Positions 31,844 through 40,709 of a DNA stretch of 64,000 nucleotides are shown here, one piece after another. The notes beneath the pieces are model-generated. The model saw nothing but the letters and a program-made list of their open reading frames with translations, did no database searches and had not been told where the DNA came from. The first letter of the stretch is position 1; each line of letters starts with the position of its first letter. This DNA is from UBA8514 sp050251415. Its GTDB lineage: Bacteria > Bacillota > Clostridia > Lachnospirales > Anaerotignaceae. Made by a program: the position numbers and the translations under genes. Location: positions 1 through 64,000 of the forward strand of contig JBFWMT010000001.1 of assembly GCA_050251415.1 (NCBI GenBank), given 5' to 3'.

Positions 31844-32983
31844 CTATTCAAGCACATTAAAAACGTTTCTATCTTCATTGCCCAGGCTATTCAGTAACGT
31901 ATACCCTAAAATATCCACAGCCCCATCATCTTTTGTATCGTCTTTTTCAGGATAGTTTGATAATATCACAACAACAGTTTTATGCTCTTTGTCAATACCT
32001 AGAAAACTTGTATAAGATGATGTACCGCCATTGTGCCATATATATCCACTTTCAGGGTCAATGATCCACCCTAGTCCCATGGAAATTCCGTCATCTTCAA
32101 ATGTTTCATAAACTTCATGTGATAAAGCAAGATAGTTAGGTGAATCATTTAAGTGCATTTCACCATATTTTAACAAATCAGTCACAGTGGATACAATACC
32201 TGCCGCAGCAAAGTATGTATCGTCATCATTCCATGCCCAATAACTATTCATATCCCCTGTTCCATTTCCAAGGCGAGTTTTCATAAGCCCAAGGTCATTT
32301 TTAATATAATTTTCAGATAGCGATTTAAATGTAGTACTGTATACATCACCAAGAACAGTACCCAATACTGCGTATCCGAAATTAGAATATTCCCAACCAT
32401 AAGATTCTTCTTTCAAAACATGTAATTGTATATCTTCTAATATATCTGCTGCGTTGATTCCCTGATATATGTTCTGTTTCTTTTCGTAAAAGTTCTCATT
32501 TACCATGTTCAGTTCTTCATCGGATAATGTAGAAGAGTCAAAGGGATATTCCCCATACCCTGATGTATGTGTTGCTAGGCTTAGAATATCAGGATAAAAT
32601 GTGTTAGACTCCAAGCTCAGATATTTTGAAATGCTATCATTTAAATTTATATGGCCATCCGCTATTGCTTTGGAAAGCATGGAAGCCGTAAAAGTTTTGG
32701 AAATAGAACCAATTTCATATTCGTATTCAACTGGGGTCAATTCTTTGCCATTATAACCATATAGCTTATAATTTATTTCATCTGCTTTCAACACACCAAT
32801 AGTTAATTTTACATCTCTTTTGTCTGTTGTATATGTTTCAATCATGGAAGATATGGATGCTGTATTATTTTGATTCGCTGCAAAAAAGCCTTTATCCCAA
32901 TTATTTAAAAGTAATATTGCACCAGTGAACCCCAATATTACTACACCAATAGTAATTAATGCTTTCTTCGATTTAATCTTCAT
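31844..32983 (-). CDS. Serine hydrolase of the beta-lactamase/PBP class C type
   Basis: 379 aa with an N-terminal membrane anchor (KKALITIGVVILGFTGAILL). Active-site motifs are visible: EIGSISKTFTASMLSKAIAD (S-x-x-K), YGWEYSNFGYAVLG (Y-x-N) and YIWHNGGTSSYTSF (H-x-G in place of KTG). Class C-like enzymes of this family are often D-aminopeptidases or esterases, not resistance enzymes. It is the last gene before the left border, and its stop overlaps the open extension of the deacetylase fragment. Confidence 0.85.
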   Translation of the reverse strand: MKIKSKKALITIGVVILGFTGAILLLNNWDKGFFAANQNNTASISSMIETYTTDKRDVKLTIGVLKADEINYKLYGYNGKELTPVEYEYEIGSISKTFTASMLSKAIADGHINLNDSISKYLSLESNTFYPDILSLATHTSGYGEYPFDSSTLSDEELNMVNENFYEKKQNIYQGINAADILEDIQLHVLKEESYGWEYSNFGYAVLGTVLGDVYSTTFKSLSENYIKNDLGLMKTRLGNGTGDMNSYWAWNDDDTYFAAAGIVSTVTDLLKYGEMHLNDSPNYLALSHEVYETFEDDGISMGLGWIIDPESGYIWHNGGTSSYTSFLGIDKEHKTVVVILSNYPEKDDTKDDGAVDILGYTLLNSLGNEDRNVFNVLE

Positions 32984-33084
32984 TTCAGCTTCTCCTTTAT
33001 ATTTAATTATCTATTTATAATTCATACTAAAATACATACGAGTGAACAACTATTTTGTATGAATATATAGCCTAAATAGATAAA

Positions 33085-33942
33085 TTAAAGCAACAAATCG
33101 CCTGCTGAAAAAAATGATACATCCCCACGTATAAAAACTTCTGTAATTATTGAAGTTTGTGTCACCCATCCTTGAATAATGCTTGGCCTATTAACAAATT
33201 GACCCTGGTGTATATCTATTATTTCATCATGTTTTTTAAGCCCATGTTTTACAAGATACGCACATAGAGGACCAGCGGCACTGCCAGTTACTACATCTTC
33301 AAAAACCCCATTATTATCCCATGTTCGGCATTCAAGGGTAGAAGAATCGAAAACATAAACAAATTTAGCTTCAAAACCTGCTAAAAAGCTTTCAAATTCG
33401 CCCATATTTATTTTTGCTTGAGCCAATCCACTCTTAAGTGGCACTAATAAATAAGGTAACCCTGTAGAAATAACTTCAACTGGTAATGCATCATCTATAT
33501 CACATTCTTTTATATTTAGTGCATTTGCAATTTTATTATAATGCTTTCTCTCAATTTCATTTATAAACTGTGGTGAACCTTGATTCATGGTTACATTATA
33601 ACTTTTATTCAAATAGCAAGACTGGGCAGTTAACCTTCTTCCAGATAAATCAAGGGAGATTTCCATGTTATTTTGAGAAGAAAAAAGCAATTTATGAATT
33701 ACAGCGCAAGCACCAATAATCGGATGTCCAGCGAATTTCAACTCTTCGTCCACTGTAAATATTCTTACCGGAAAAGAACCCTCTTGATTTTTATCATATA
33801 TAAAAATCGTTTCAAATTGCTTAAACTCTCTTGCAATGCTCAATAACTCTTTATCGTCAAGTGACCTGTCGGGGAAAACAACGGTAAGGCCATTCCCGCT
33901 CATTGGCTTTAAGGAAAAAACATCTACATGATAATATTTCAT
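33085..33942 (-). CDS. PhzF-family isomerase-like protein
   Basis: 285 aa, normal length. YYHVDVFSLKPMSGNGLTVV then REFKQFETIFIYDK with the catalytic Glu, EELKFAGHPIIGACAVIHKL (G-H-P-x-x-G) and DVVTGSAAGPLCAYLVKHG (TGSA-x-G) are the PhzF fold signatures of two diaminopimelate-epimerase-like halves. Catalyses a proton shift on an unknown metabolite; no phenazine genes are near. ATG 33942 follows AGGGGGG. Confidence 0.85.
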   Translation of the reverse strand: MKYYHVDVFSLKPMSGNGLTVVFPDRSLDDKELLSIAREFKQFETIFIYDKNQEGSFPVRIFTVDEELKFAGHPIIGACAVIHKLLFSSQNNMEISLDLSGRRLTAQSCYLNKSYNVTMNQGSPQFINEIERKHYNKIANALNIKECDIDDALPVEVISTGLPYLLVPLKSGLAQAKINMGEFESFLAGFEAKFVYVFDSSTLECRTWDNNGVFEDVVTGSAAGPLCAYLVKHGLKKHDEIIDIHQGQFVNRPSIIQGWVTQTSIITEVFIRGDVSFFSAGDLLL

Positions 33943-33995
33943 TCAGAACCCCCCTATATGCTTCCTTATGTTACATGGATTTATTTAACTGCACT

Positions 33996-34523
33996 CTATT
34001 TCCTGTTTTTTATAGCCAGCCCTTTTAAAAAATTTCTAGCATATTTATCGCCGCACTCTTTATAATGTTTATGCCCTTCTTTTCGAAATAAAGCGCTCAA
34101 TTCTCCTTTCGTTACAACCAATCCTGATGCTTCAAATATATTTAGCATATCTTCACTTGTTAGTGATAGCGCTATTTTCAGTTTTTTAAGCATAATATTA
34201 TTAAGATTTGCACTTTTATTTATAGATAGTACTGGTCTTTCAGGTTGGTCTGGTTTTGCATCTTGATGACCTCTTTTGAAAATTATAAATCCATTTAAAA
34301 ATGCTTCTAGTGTACTATTTCCGCATTTAATATTTTCTTTCTCTTCATCTTTTTCTTCATCATCTTCAACTTCGTCGTGGAAACCACCTTTTGATTTTAT
34401 TAGCATCTTCCCCACTTCTTCTTTTGTCAGCTCAACACCACCAAGTTTAAATATTTCTACCATGTGGTTATCTTGTATATCTAGTGCATATCTTAATCTA
34501 ATTAAAATATCATTATTATCCAT
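33996..34523 (-). CDS. DUF1456 (YehS-type) protein
   Basis: 175 aa with two copies of one helical unit: NDILIRLRYALDIQDNHMVE with IFKLGGVELTKEEVGKML, and NNIMLKKLKIALSLTSEDML with IFEASGLVVTKGELSALFRK. This double 'D-I-L-R-x-L-R-Y-A-L' unit defines DUF1456. The acidic linker (EVEDDEEKDEEKENIK) separates them. Function unknown throughout the family. AGGAGGATT precedes the ATG. Confidence 0.85.
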   Translation of the reverse strand: MDNNDILIRLRYALDIQDNHMVEIFKLGGVELTKEEVGKMLIKSKGGFHDEVEDDEEKDEEKENIKCGNSTLEAFLNGFIIFKRGHQDAKPDQPERPVLSINKSANLNNIMLKKLKIALSLTSEDMLNIFEASGLVVTKGELSALFRKEGHKHYKECGDKYARNFLKGLAIKNRK

Positions 34524-34627
34524 CTATAATCCTCCTATAAGTATCATGTTTTCTTAAATTCTCAATTCGCTTTGTATTATAACACAAAATCAGAAAAATA
34601 AATTGATTTTATACTGACAATAAAAAT

Positions 34628-34670
34628 GAGTTAAACACACTAGTTAGTAACATTTCTAGGTGTTTAACTC
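34628..34670 (-). terminator. Terminator after the CheX gene
   Basis: GAGTTAAACAC (34628-34638) and GTGTTTAACTC (34660-34670) form an 11-bp perfect stem; read leftward it is followed by ATTTTTATTG. Ends the two-gene signalling operon. Confidence 0.65.
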
Positions 34671-34700
34671 TTAATAATCCAGTCAATGAAAAAATTATAC

Positions 34701-35159
34701 CTACTCTAGTGCAATATTCATCTGTAAATTTATGCCATCTACATCAAAGTCAACACAAATCACTTCTTTTGTATTCATACTAATTTCTATATTTTCTCCA
34801 TACATAAGGGCTGGAATAGATATATCTGTATTAATGCCTTGGTTAGAAAAATTTATACTTGCGTTAGCAGAAAGCATGTTGGAAAGCTCTGAAACAGCAC
34901 TTTTTGCCATATCATCAAACTCATCAACAGGCATTCCCATCATCATAGTAGAAGCAATTTTTTTGGCACCTTCTAAATCTAATACATATACCACATTACC
35001 TTTTTTTTCTCCAACCATGCCTATAGTTAGTGCAACCCCCGACATAGAGATTTTATTACCTTTTATACTTAAACCCGTACGTACAATATTTTCAAACCCA
35101 AGTTGCGGTAAAACTCCCGTCACGGCTTCTATAAAAGGATTTATGAAAGTTACATCCAT
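34701..35159 (-). CDS. cheX: CheX-type CheY-phosphate phosphatase
   Basis: 152 aa. INPFIEAVTGVLPQLGFENI at the N-terminus and MAKSAVSELSNMLSANASIN with the phosphatase pair E-x-x-N (SELSN) are typical of CheX. It starts within the end of the response regulator gene (10-bp overlap), so the two are co-translated. CheX removes phosphate from CheY-like receivers. No flagellar or chemoreceptor genes are in the window. Confidence 0.8.
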   Translation of the reverse strand: MDVTFINPFIEAVTGVLPQLGFENIVRTGLSIKGNKISMSGVALTIGMVGEKKGNVVYVLDLEGAKKIASTMMMGMPVDEFDDMAKSAVSELSNMLSANASINFSNQGINTDISIPALMYGENIEISMNTKEVICVDFDVDGINLQMNIALE

Positions 35160-36016
35160 TGTACATCCTCCTTTTTAAAACCTACATTCATAAATATTTC
35201 TCCAAAATCTGTTTTAATTGCAAACGACCTACTTTCCACTCCGGAAATGCTTACTGTTAAATCATTTCCATGAAATACCATTGGAGGCGATACACGAAGC
35301 CCAAGTGACCGATTTACGCCATTTAACAAGGAACAAGCATTACCTGATATGATGTTTGCACATTCACTTAAAAACATAACAGCATCATCAACTGAGTCAC
35401 TTTCTCCAAAAGACACAATCTTTGTTATTTCTACCGCAGTATCTTCAGACATGTCCACAATAAACCTGCCACTGTGTCTTCCTATAATACCTACAGCAAC
35501 GGTAATTCCCAATGATTTTTTTGAAGATACATTATGAGCTTCAATCTCTTCAAAAATCGCATCTCCGCCCAGCGTTCTTTTTAGATAATTAAACATAGAT
35601 TCTTTAAACGCTGATGTATAGTTTTTCTTTAGAATCTCATATAATTCTTCCCCAGCAAATAATCTTTCAATTGCTGAATCCAACTCATCCTCATCAATTG
35701 GTTTTTGTATATAAGCTTTTATTCCAACTTGCTCTGCTCTTTTCATTATTTCTTTATCCATCATAGAGCTAATAGCTATAATCTTAATACTCTTTTCATT
35801 ATTTAATATTGCCTTGGAACACTCAATCCCGTCCCCATCAGGCAATGTCATATCCATTGTAACTAAGTCTGGTTTTAATTCCTTTGCTAATTCTATGGCA
35901 TCTTTTACATTTAATGCTGACCCTACTACCTCAAGTCCCTTTTTTTCAAGCATTCTTTTTAGAACTGCTGTTGAAAAACTAGAATCGTCTACTAACATTA
36001 CTCTTATATTTTTCAT
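35150..36016 (-). CDS. Response regulator: CheY receiver fused to a CheX-like domain
   Basis: 288 aa. Residues 1-120 are a receiver: IRVMLVDDSSFSTAVLKRML, then LKPDLVTMDMTLPDGDGIEC (phosphoacceptor Asp in TMDMT) and IIAISSMMDKEIMKRAEQVG with KAYIQKP (the conserved Lys). Residues 140-288 are CheX-like, with FLSECANIISGNACSLLNGV giving E-x-x-N. A receiver carrying its own phosphatase domain, partnered by a separate CheX, suggests a short-lived phosphosignal. Start ATG 36016 after AGGCGGTG. Confidence 0.82.
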   Translation of the reverse strand: MKNIRVMLVDDSSFSTAVLKRMLEKKGLEVVGSALNVKDAIELAKELKPDLVTMDMTLPDGDGIECSKAILNNEKSIKIIAISSMMDKEIMKRAEQVGIKAYIQKPIDEDELDSAIERLFAGEELYEILKKNYTSAFKESMFNYLKRTLGGDAIFEEIEAHNVSSKKSLGITVAVGIIGRHSGRFIVDMSEDTAVEITKIVSFGESDSVDDAVMFLSECANIISGNACSLLNGVNRSLGLRVSPPMVFHGNDLTVSISGVESRSFAIKTDFGEIFMNVGFKKEDVQWM

Positions 36017-36219
36017 ATAAACACCGCCTTCAAATTAGAATATGTGACACATTTACCCGTCAATTGAAACCTAAATTAAATTTTAACAGTTTTTAAGTTT
36101 CTCACTACTATAATATCATTAATAGGTGTGTTTATTCAATCAATTTTTTATTGAAAACCATTTTTTCTACTTTTTTCTCTAAATTTTCTAATATTATTAA
36201 TCCACCGCTTAAGCCATTT

Positions 36220-36264
36220 GCAACAAAAAAGGAATGAACCTCTAATGCCCATTCCTTTTGTTGC
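36220..36264 (-). terminator. Terminator after the GEAPT lipoprotein gene
   Basis: GCAACAAAAAAGGAATG (36220-36236) and CATTCCTTTTGTTGC (36250-36264) pair around a 13-base loop, with a T-rich run read leftward inside the stem side. Confidence 0.6.
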
Positions 36265-36267
36265 AGC

Positions 36268-36861
36268 CTACTTTTCTTTTTTATCTGTAGCGTTACCGCC
36301 CATTACCTGCAATTCTATAATCTTATCTTCACCATCATATGTAATCTTTACAACAGTGTCTACTGTAAGGTCTTCAATCGTTCCTTCTACCAACTTACCA
36401 TCTTGAACGACCTTAATGGTTACACTGCTGTCAATTTCAGTATTAATTTCTTCATCACTTGCTGTAAATGAACTTTCATTTTTGCCATTGCCCATGTCAC
36501 CGCCCTGTGGAGCTTCTCCTGTTGGAGCTTCTCCCATTGGCGCTTCACCTGTTGGAGCCTCTCCGGTTGGTGCTTCACCTGTTGGAGCTTCTCCTGTTGG
36601 AGCTTCTCCCTTTACCATATCCATTGTACCAAGTGCCAGTGTAACTTCTGTTCCCGAAACTGCCGTTATTTTACCATAAATTCCTTCTGCTTCTTTTGCT
36701 TCAACATCTTTTCCTGTTTGTTCTGCTGGGGCTTCAGCCTTTTCTTCTGTTGCAGGCGTTGCCGCCGTTGTTGTAGTACTTGAGCCAGAACAACCAGCCA
36801 AAGATAAAGATAATACACATATTGCCACTGCAGTTACAGCTAATTTTACATGTTTTTTCAA
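36268..36861 (-). CDS. Repeat-bearing lipoprotein (GEAPT repeats)
   Basis: About 197 aa with a probable TTG start at 36861, since GAAGGGA lies 9 bases upstream; a GTG at 36894 is in frame. Signal peptide KKHVKLAVTAVAICVLSLSL ends in the lipobox LAGC. A linker with seven copies of the five-residue unit GEAPT/M/Q (DNA about 36,500-36,610) divides two small beta domains: IYGKITAVSGTEVTLALGTM and VTIKVVQDGKLVEGTIEDLT with VVKITYDGEDKIIELQV. The domains match those of the next gene upstream, so the two are paralogues. Probably surface-exposed; function unknown. Confidence 0.65.
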   Translation of the reverse strand: MKKHVKLAVTAVAICVLSLSLAGCSGSSTTTTAATPATEEKAEAPAEQTGKDVEAKEAEGIYGKITAVSGTEVTLALGTMDMVKGEAPTGEAPTGEAPTGEAPTGEAPMGEAPTGEAPQGGDMGNGKNESSFTASDEEINTEIDSSVTIKVVQDGKLVEGTIEDLTVDTVVKITYDGEDKIIELQVMGGNATDKKEK

Positions 36862-36926
36862 AATAATTAGTCCCTTCTCTTTAAGAGAGGACACCCATTA
36901 GGATGCCCAACTCACTGCGTTAAATT

Positions 36927-37526
36927 TTATTCTGTTGCACAATCAGTCGTTGGCTTTTCAGGTTTTTCACCTTTAAAATTTCCGCCACCCTGTGGCATTT
37001 CATCACTACGTATAGATATAGATGTTATTGTTTCTCCATCATCAGCATATTCTATCATCAACACATCATCAACTTCAATGTCGTCATAGCTAAGTTCAAC
37101 CATTTCACCATCTTCCACGGTTTTTACAGTAATATCATCAGTAATGGTAATAACAGCTTCTTCACCATCAAATGTCATTTCTCTGCCACCTCTTTTACCT
37201 TCTGATGTATCTGTTGAATCAGTTGAATCTGGCTTTTCAGGCGGTGCTGTTTTTTCAGTTGTATCCGTTGTATCAGGCTTTTCAGGAGGCGCTGTTTTTT
37301 CAGTTGTATCAGTTTCATCAGGCTCTGCTTGAATTGTAACTGTTATTTTCTTTCCATCAACAGCAGTTACCTTTGCCATTTTGCCATTTCTTTCAGGTCT
37401 TTCACCTTTAGTAGTTGCTGCCTCTGTATTTGTAGTTGCCACCGTGCTACTTGCCATTGCACTAACACCCATTACAGAAGTCATAGACATAGCTAACACC
37501 AACATAGTTATAATTTTCTTTTTCAT
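36927..37526 (-). CDS. Repeat-bearing secreted protein (paralogue of the GEAPT lipoprotein)
   Basis: 199 aa. Sec signal peptide KKKIITMLVLAMSMTSVMGV-SAMA without a lipobox cysteine. Beta segment MAKVTAVDGKKITVTIQ, a Pro/Thr/Glu linker with two near-identical units (TEKTAPPEKPDTTDT), then VITITDDITVKTVEDGEMVE with VDDVLMIEYADDGETITSIS. Same domain plan as the lipoprotein next door. It is acidic, with a GGGNFKGEKPEKPT tail. Such 'KVTAVDG…VTI' domains are common in exported clostridial proteins of unknown role. Confidence 0.65.
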   Translation of the reverse strand: MKKKIITMLVLAMSMTSVMGVSAMASSTVATTNTEAATTKGERPERNGKMAKVTAVDGKKITVTIQAEPDETDTTEKTAPPEKPDTTDTTEKTAPPEKPDSTDSTDTSEGKRGGREMTFDGEEAVITITDDITVKTVEDGEMVELSYDDIEVDDVLMIEYADDGETITSISIRSDEMPQGGGNFKGEKPEKPTTDCATE

Positions 37527-37723
37527 TTTTAATCAATCCTCTCTTCATATAAGTTTTTAGATAATAATTTTCAGTTAATGTCCTGCCCCCTTTGCTCTTT
37601 ATATTTCCAAATTATAGAATTACAAAGTTAATTTGCGGTTAACCAAATATTAAGTTTTTTTGAACAAATTGGTTTCATCATACTGTGATATTGAAATATT
37701 TATTATGTTTAAAAACATAATAA

Positions 37724-37767
37724 ATGCCCCCAAAATGTCATAAACAATTACAACATTTAGGAGGCAA
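37724..37767 (-). terminator. Terminator after the aminotransferase gene
   Basis: TGCCCCCAAAATGT and ACATTTAGGAGGCA pair (two mismatches) with a 15-base loop; read leftward TTTATT follows. Confidence 0.5.
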
Positions 37768-37790
37768 AAATTATTCATCTATGCTTTTAA

Positions 37791-39119
37791 TTAACCAATA
37801 AACTCGTTATCCACAATAGTAAGAACTTCATCAAGTTTTAAAAGCTCCTCTGTCAACTGCTCTTCTGTAATTATAAGTGGAGGACAAATAAATACCATAT
37901 TTTCATGAGTATAGGTCATAAATTTTTTCTCTTTTAACTTACCTAATACTTTTCCCATAATTCCATCTGGGTCTTTTCCATAAGGGACTAAAGGCTCTTT
38001 TGTTGCTTTATCTTTAACCAATTCCACAGCAGAGAATAAGCCTATGTATCGTACATCACCAACGCATGGATGTGCAGTCTTCATTTCCTCTAATTTCTGC
38101 CCTAAAACTTTGCCTACTTTATTTACATTTTCAAGAATATTTGCTTCCTGGTAGTAGTTAACACAAGCGACGCCAGCAGCGCATGCCAATGGATGTCCGC
38201 TGTATGTTAAACCGCAGGATAACATGTTATCATCAAAATGTTCCGCAATCTCCTTGCTTACAACCACACCACCAAGTGGAACATAACCACAGGTCACACC
38301 CTTTGCAAATGTTACAATGTCTGGCTTAACATCGAAATTCTGGAATCCAAACATCTTACCAGTTCTTCCCCATCCAGCCATAACCTCATCGCATATCATC
38401 ATAATACCGAATTCATCACATATTTCTCTTACTCCTGGTAAATAACCTTTTGGTGGAATAATAATGCCGTTAGAACCTGTTACAGTTTCCAATACGATAG
38501 CTGCAACACTATCATAGCCTTCATAAGAAATTTGTTCTCTAAGCTTTGTTAAATAATATTTTGTAGCAGCTTCTTCGGATTCAAATTCAATTGCTTCTCT
38601 GTAAATATAAGGGTCAAAAAACTTAACAAACCCTGGAATTCCTGGCTCTAACGCATAGCGTCTTGGCTCACCAGTTAAATTGCCTGCACCGAATGAAGAC
38701 CCATGGTAGCTGCGGTATCTGCTGAAAACCTTATACTTGCCTGTAAACATACGAGCAATTTTAATAGCATTTTCATTGGATTCTGCACCAGCATTTGTAA
38801 AAAACACCTTACCCATGTTGTCTGGCATAAGGTCAATTATCATTTTAGCTAGCGTTGCTCTAGTTTCTGAGCCATAAGAAGGACCGATAAAGCAAAATTT
38901 ATCTACTTGTTCCTTAATTGCTTCATTGATTGCCTTATTTCCAAACCCCACATTCAGGTTAACCAACTGTGATGACATATCCGTATATCTATTGCCATCA
39001 TAATCCCAAAAATAAATTCCATCCGCTTTTTCAACAGGAATTGGATTAATACCTTTTTGTTTGCTCCATGATTGTAAATTGTATTGCTTTGATGTGCTTT
39101 TAATTTCTTCACCTGTCAC
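37791..39119 (-). CDS. Class III aminotransferase (omega-amino acid/amine type)
   Basis: 442 aa with a GTG start after AAGGAG. Fold type I PLP enzyme: KVFFTNAGAESNENAIKIAR, YRSYHGSSFGAGNLTGEPRR, the Asp line FGIMMICDEVMAGWGRTGKM and the PLP lysine in KPDIVTFAKGVTCGYVPLGG. Nearest in feel to taurine/beta-alanine-pyruvate aminotransferases. It stands alone between terminators, downstream of the candidate operator at 39243-39272, and probably removes the amino group of the compound brought in by the island's transporter. Substrate not determinable. Confidence 0.85.
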   Translation of the reverse strand: MTGEEIKSTSKQYNLQSWSKQKGINPIPVEKADGIYFWDYDGNRYTDMSSQLVNLNVGFGNKAINEAIKEQVDKFCFIGPSYGSETRATLAKMIIDLMPDNMGKVFFTNAGAESNENAIKIARMFTGKYKVFSRYRSYHGSSFGAGNLTGEPRRYALEPGIPGFVKFFDPYIYREAIEFESEEAATKYYLTKLREQISYEGYDSVAAIVLETVTGSNGIIIPPKGYLPGVREICDEFGIMMICDEVMAGWGRTGKMFGFQNFDVKPDIVTFAKGVTCGYVPLGGVVVSKEIAEHFDDNMLSCGLTYSGHPLACAAGVACVNYYQEANILENVNKVGKVLGQKLEEMKTAHPCVGDVRYIGLFSAVELVKDKATKEPLVPYGKDPDGIMGKVLGKLKEKKFMTYTHENMVFICPPLIITEEQLTEELLKLDEVLTIVDNEFIG

Positions 39120-39242
39120 AAAATCATCTCCTTGTTCTTTATAAAAGAAAACGGGGGCATGTTCTACTGAACAAGCCTCCTTGCAGTTTAACGGTTATAA
39201 TAACTATTATAATGAATACCTTTTTATTATTCAATCACATAT

Positions 39243-39272
39243 TGAACATATTTTCATGTTCATATGCACAAT
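39243..39272. promoter_or_regulatory. Candidate PucR-type operator, copy 1
   Basis: ATGTTCATATGCACAAT (39256-39272) matches ATGTTCACTTGCACAAT at 46824-46840 at 15 of 17 positions. Here the first half is also part of an inverted repeat, TGAACAT (39243-39249) and ATGTTCA (39256-39262). It lies about 120-150 bp before the aminotransferase start and 25 bp beyond the end of the regulator gene. Confidence 0.5.
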
Positions 39273-39296
39273 AAAATCATCTTATGTCAATCACTT

Positions 39297-40457
39297 TTAT
39301 AATATGTCTTTAATTAAAAATCCAACACTGCATCTTACTTTTTCATCCAGATTAAGCAGGTTATATCCCGTAATTTTTTCTATTTTCTTAATTTGGTTAT
39401 TTACCGTATTGCGATGAATGAATTGCTGTTCACTAACCAATTGAGGGCTTCCGTTATTTTCTAAATAAGACTGTAAAAAACCCATTAAGTCCGTATCATT
39501 TTCCATATCATACTGCTCTAATTTTCCAAATACGTCATAATAAAATTCATAAAGGTTTTTTTTATCTTTAACAGCCATAAGCACTTTATATATATCCAAA
39601 TCATCATAATAGTTTACACGTGCGTTTTTCTTTTTTGCCATTTCATTTGCATCAATAGCCCTATCAAAATTGGTATCCTGATTAGTGAAACCCTGCATAA
39701 TAGAGCTTACACCAATGTAGATTAAAAATGCAGATTTCTCAGTTCCAACTAAATTCATTAGTTTATCAACAAATTTACGAACATTTTCCATTTCACTTTC
39801 AGATAAAACCACTACCAAATTGTATTGATATGTAAATGAAATAAATAATTGCTGCCTTGTTCTTGCAATTTGTTCCACATACAATTTTAGTTTTTCCATG
39901 TTTACACTTTCATGGTCCCCATATATATTATCCAAAGAAATGTTTACAAAACAAAAATAACTTTCCCGTGTAAACCCGTAACGCTCCATTTGCTGTATCT
40001 GTGTATCCAAATCTCCTATTTTAAAAATAATATCTTTTATGGTAGTAGAAATGCTTGCTTCAACATTTTGGTTGTGAATAATTCTGCCACAGAAATCTCT
40101 TGTCATATCAACCATTCTTGTCTTCCAAGGAATAGTGAATAATGGTAAGTTTACCTTATTACAAAAATCAATAACCTCTATTGGAATAATTTTTATATAG
40201 GGGCCAATATTAATAACTAAAGCACTTGCCTTGGCTTCATAAATGTTTTTAGCAAACCTAATTAACCATTCATTGTCCCTGCACATGTATCCAGCAATAA
40301 AAATTAGTTCGTGCCCATGCAAAAATGATGAAACCTCTTCATCTTCAACAATATGCACCCATTCAACTAAATTATTAAGCCCTTTATTCCCTGCTAAAAG
40401 CTTCATCTGGTAAAGCGCACCACTGTTACTATAAAGCTTGCTTACCGCTAATGCCAT
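39297..40457 (-). CDS. PucR-family transcription regulator
   Basis: 386 aa from ATG 40457 after GTGGGTG. N-terminal PucR domain (KLLAGNKGLNNLVEWVHIVE, then EEVSSFLHGHELIFIAGYMC), a central GGDEF-like/CdaR region and the C-terminal helix-turn-helix DLMGFLQSYLENNGSPQLVS followed by EQQFIHRNTVNNQIKKIEKI (the 'H-R-N-T-V-x-x-x-I-x-K-I' line). Such regulators usually control catabolism of purines, GABA or amino acids in response to the substrate. It sits in the middle of the island's catabolic genes and is the obvious candidate to bind 39243-39272 and 46824-46840. Confidence 0.85.
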   Translation of the reverse strand: MALAVSKLYSNSGALYQMKLLAGNKGLNNLVEWVHIVEDEEVSSFLHGHELIFIAGYMCRDNEWLIRFAKNIYEAKASALVINIGPYIKIIPIEVIDFCNKVNLPLFTIPWKTRMVDMTRDFCGRIIHNQNVEASISTTIKDIIFKIGDLDTQIQQMERYGFTRESYFCFVNISLDNIYGDHESVNMEKLKLYVEQIARTRQQLFISFTYQYNLVVVLSESEMENVRKFVDKLMNLVGTEKSAFLIYIGVSSIMQGFTNQDTNFDRAIDANEMAKKKNARVNYYDDLDIYKVLMAVKDKKNLYEFYYDVFGKLEQYDMENDTDLMGFLQSYLENNGSPQLVSEQQFIHRNTVNNQIKKIEKITGYNLLNLDEKVRCSVGFLIKDIL

Positions 40458-40603
40458 AAAATCACCCACTTTATTAAAGTTGTACATATAAATTTTAACA
40501 TAAAAAAAAGAACAATACCATTGCTATTGTAAACATGCGATATGTCTTTATTAGAGTATTTCTTTATATACCAATTATTTGTTAGCCATTTAAACATAAA
40601 AAT

Positions 40604-40650
40604 ACCCCTTTAGTTATTTTCAGTATTAAATACTGCCTAACTAAAGGGGT
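40604..40650 (-). terminator. Terminator after the alcohol dehydrogenase gene
   Basis: ACCCCTTTAGTTA (40604-40616) and TAACTAAAGGGGT (40638-40650) form a 13-bp perfect stem; read leftward it is followed by ATTTTTATG. It separates the catabolic operon from the regulator gene. Confidence 0.8.
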
Positions 40651-40709
40651 GCTCTGAATTCTTGCAATATCAAACAACTTCATTCCATTGGTTTAACTTC
40701 GAACAAACT

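Noticed and set aside
31844..32983. Antibiotic-resistance beta-lactamase
   Set aside because: It has S-x-x-K and Y-x-N but an H-x-G third motif and a membrane anchor, as in non-resistance class C-like hydrolases.
33085..33942. Phenazine biosynthesis gene
   Set aside because: PhzF-fold proteins are widespread; no other phenazine gene is present.
36500..36612. 15-bp tandem repeats as a CRISPR or mobile repeat
   Set aside because: They are in frame and encode GEAPT units inside a lipoprotein.
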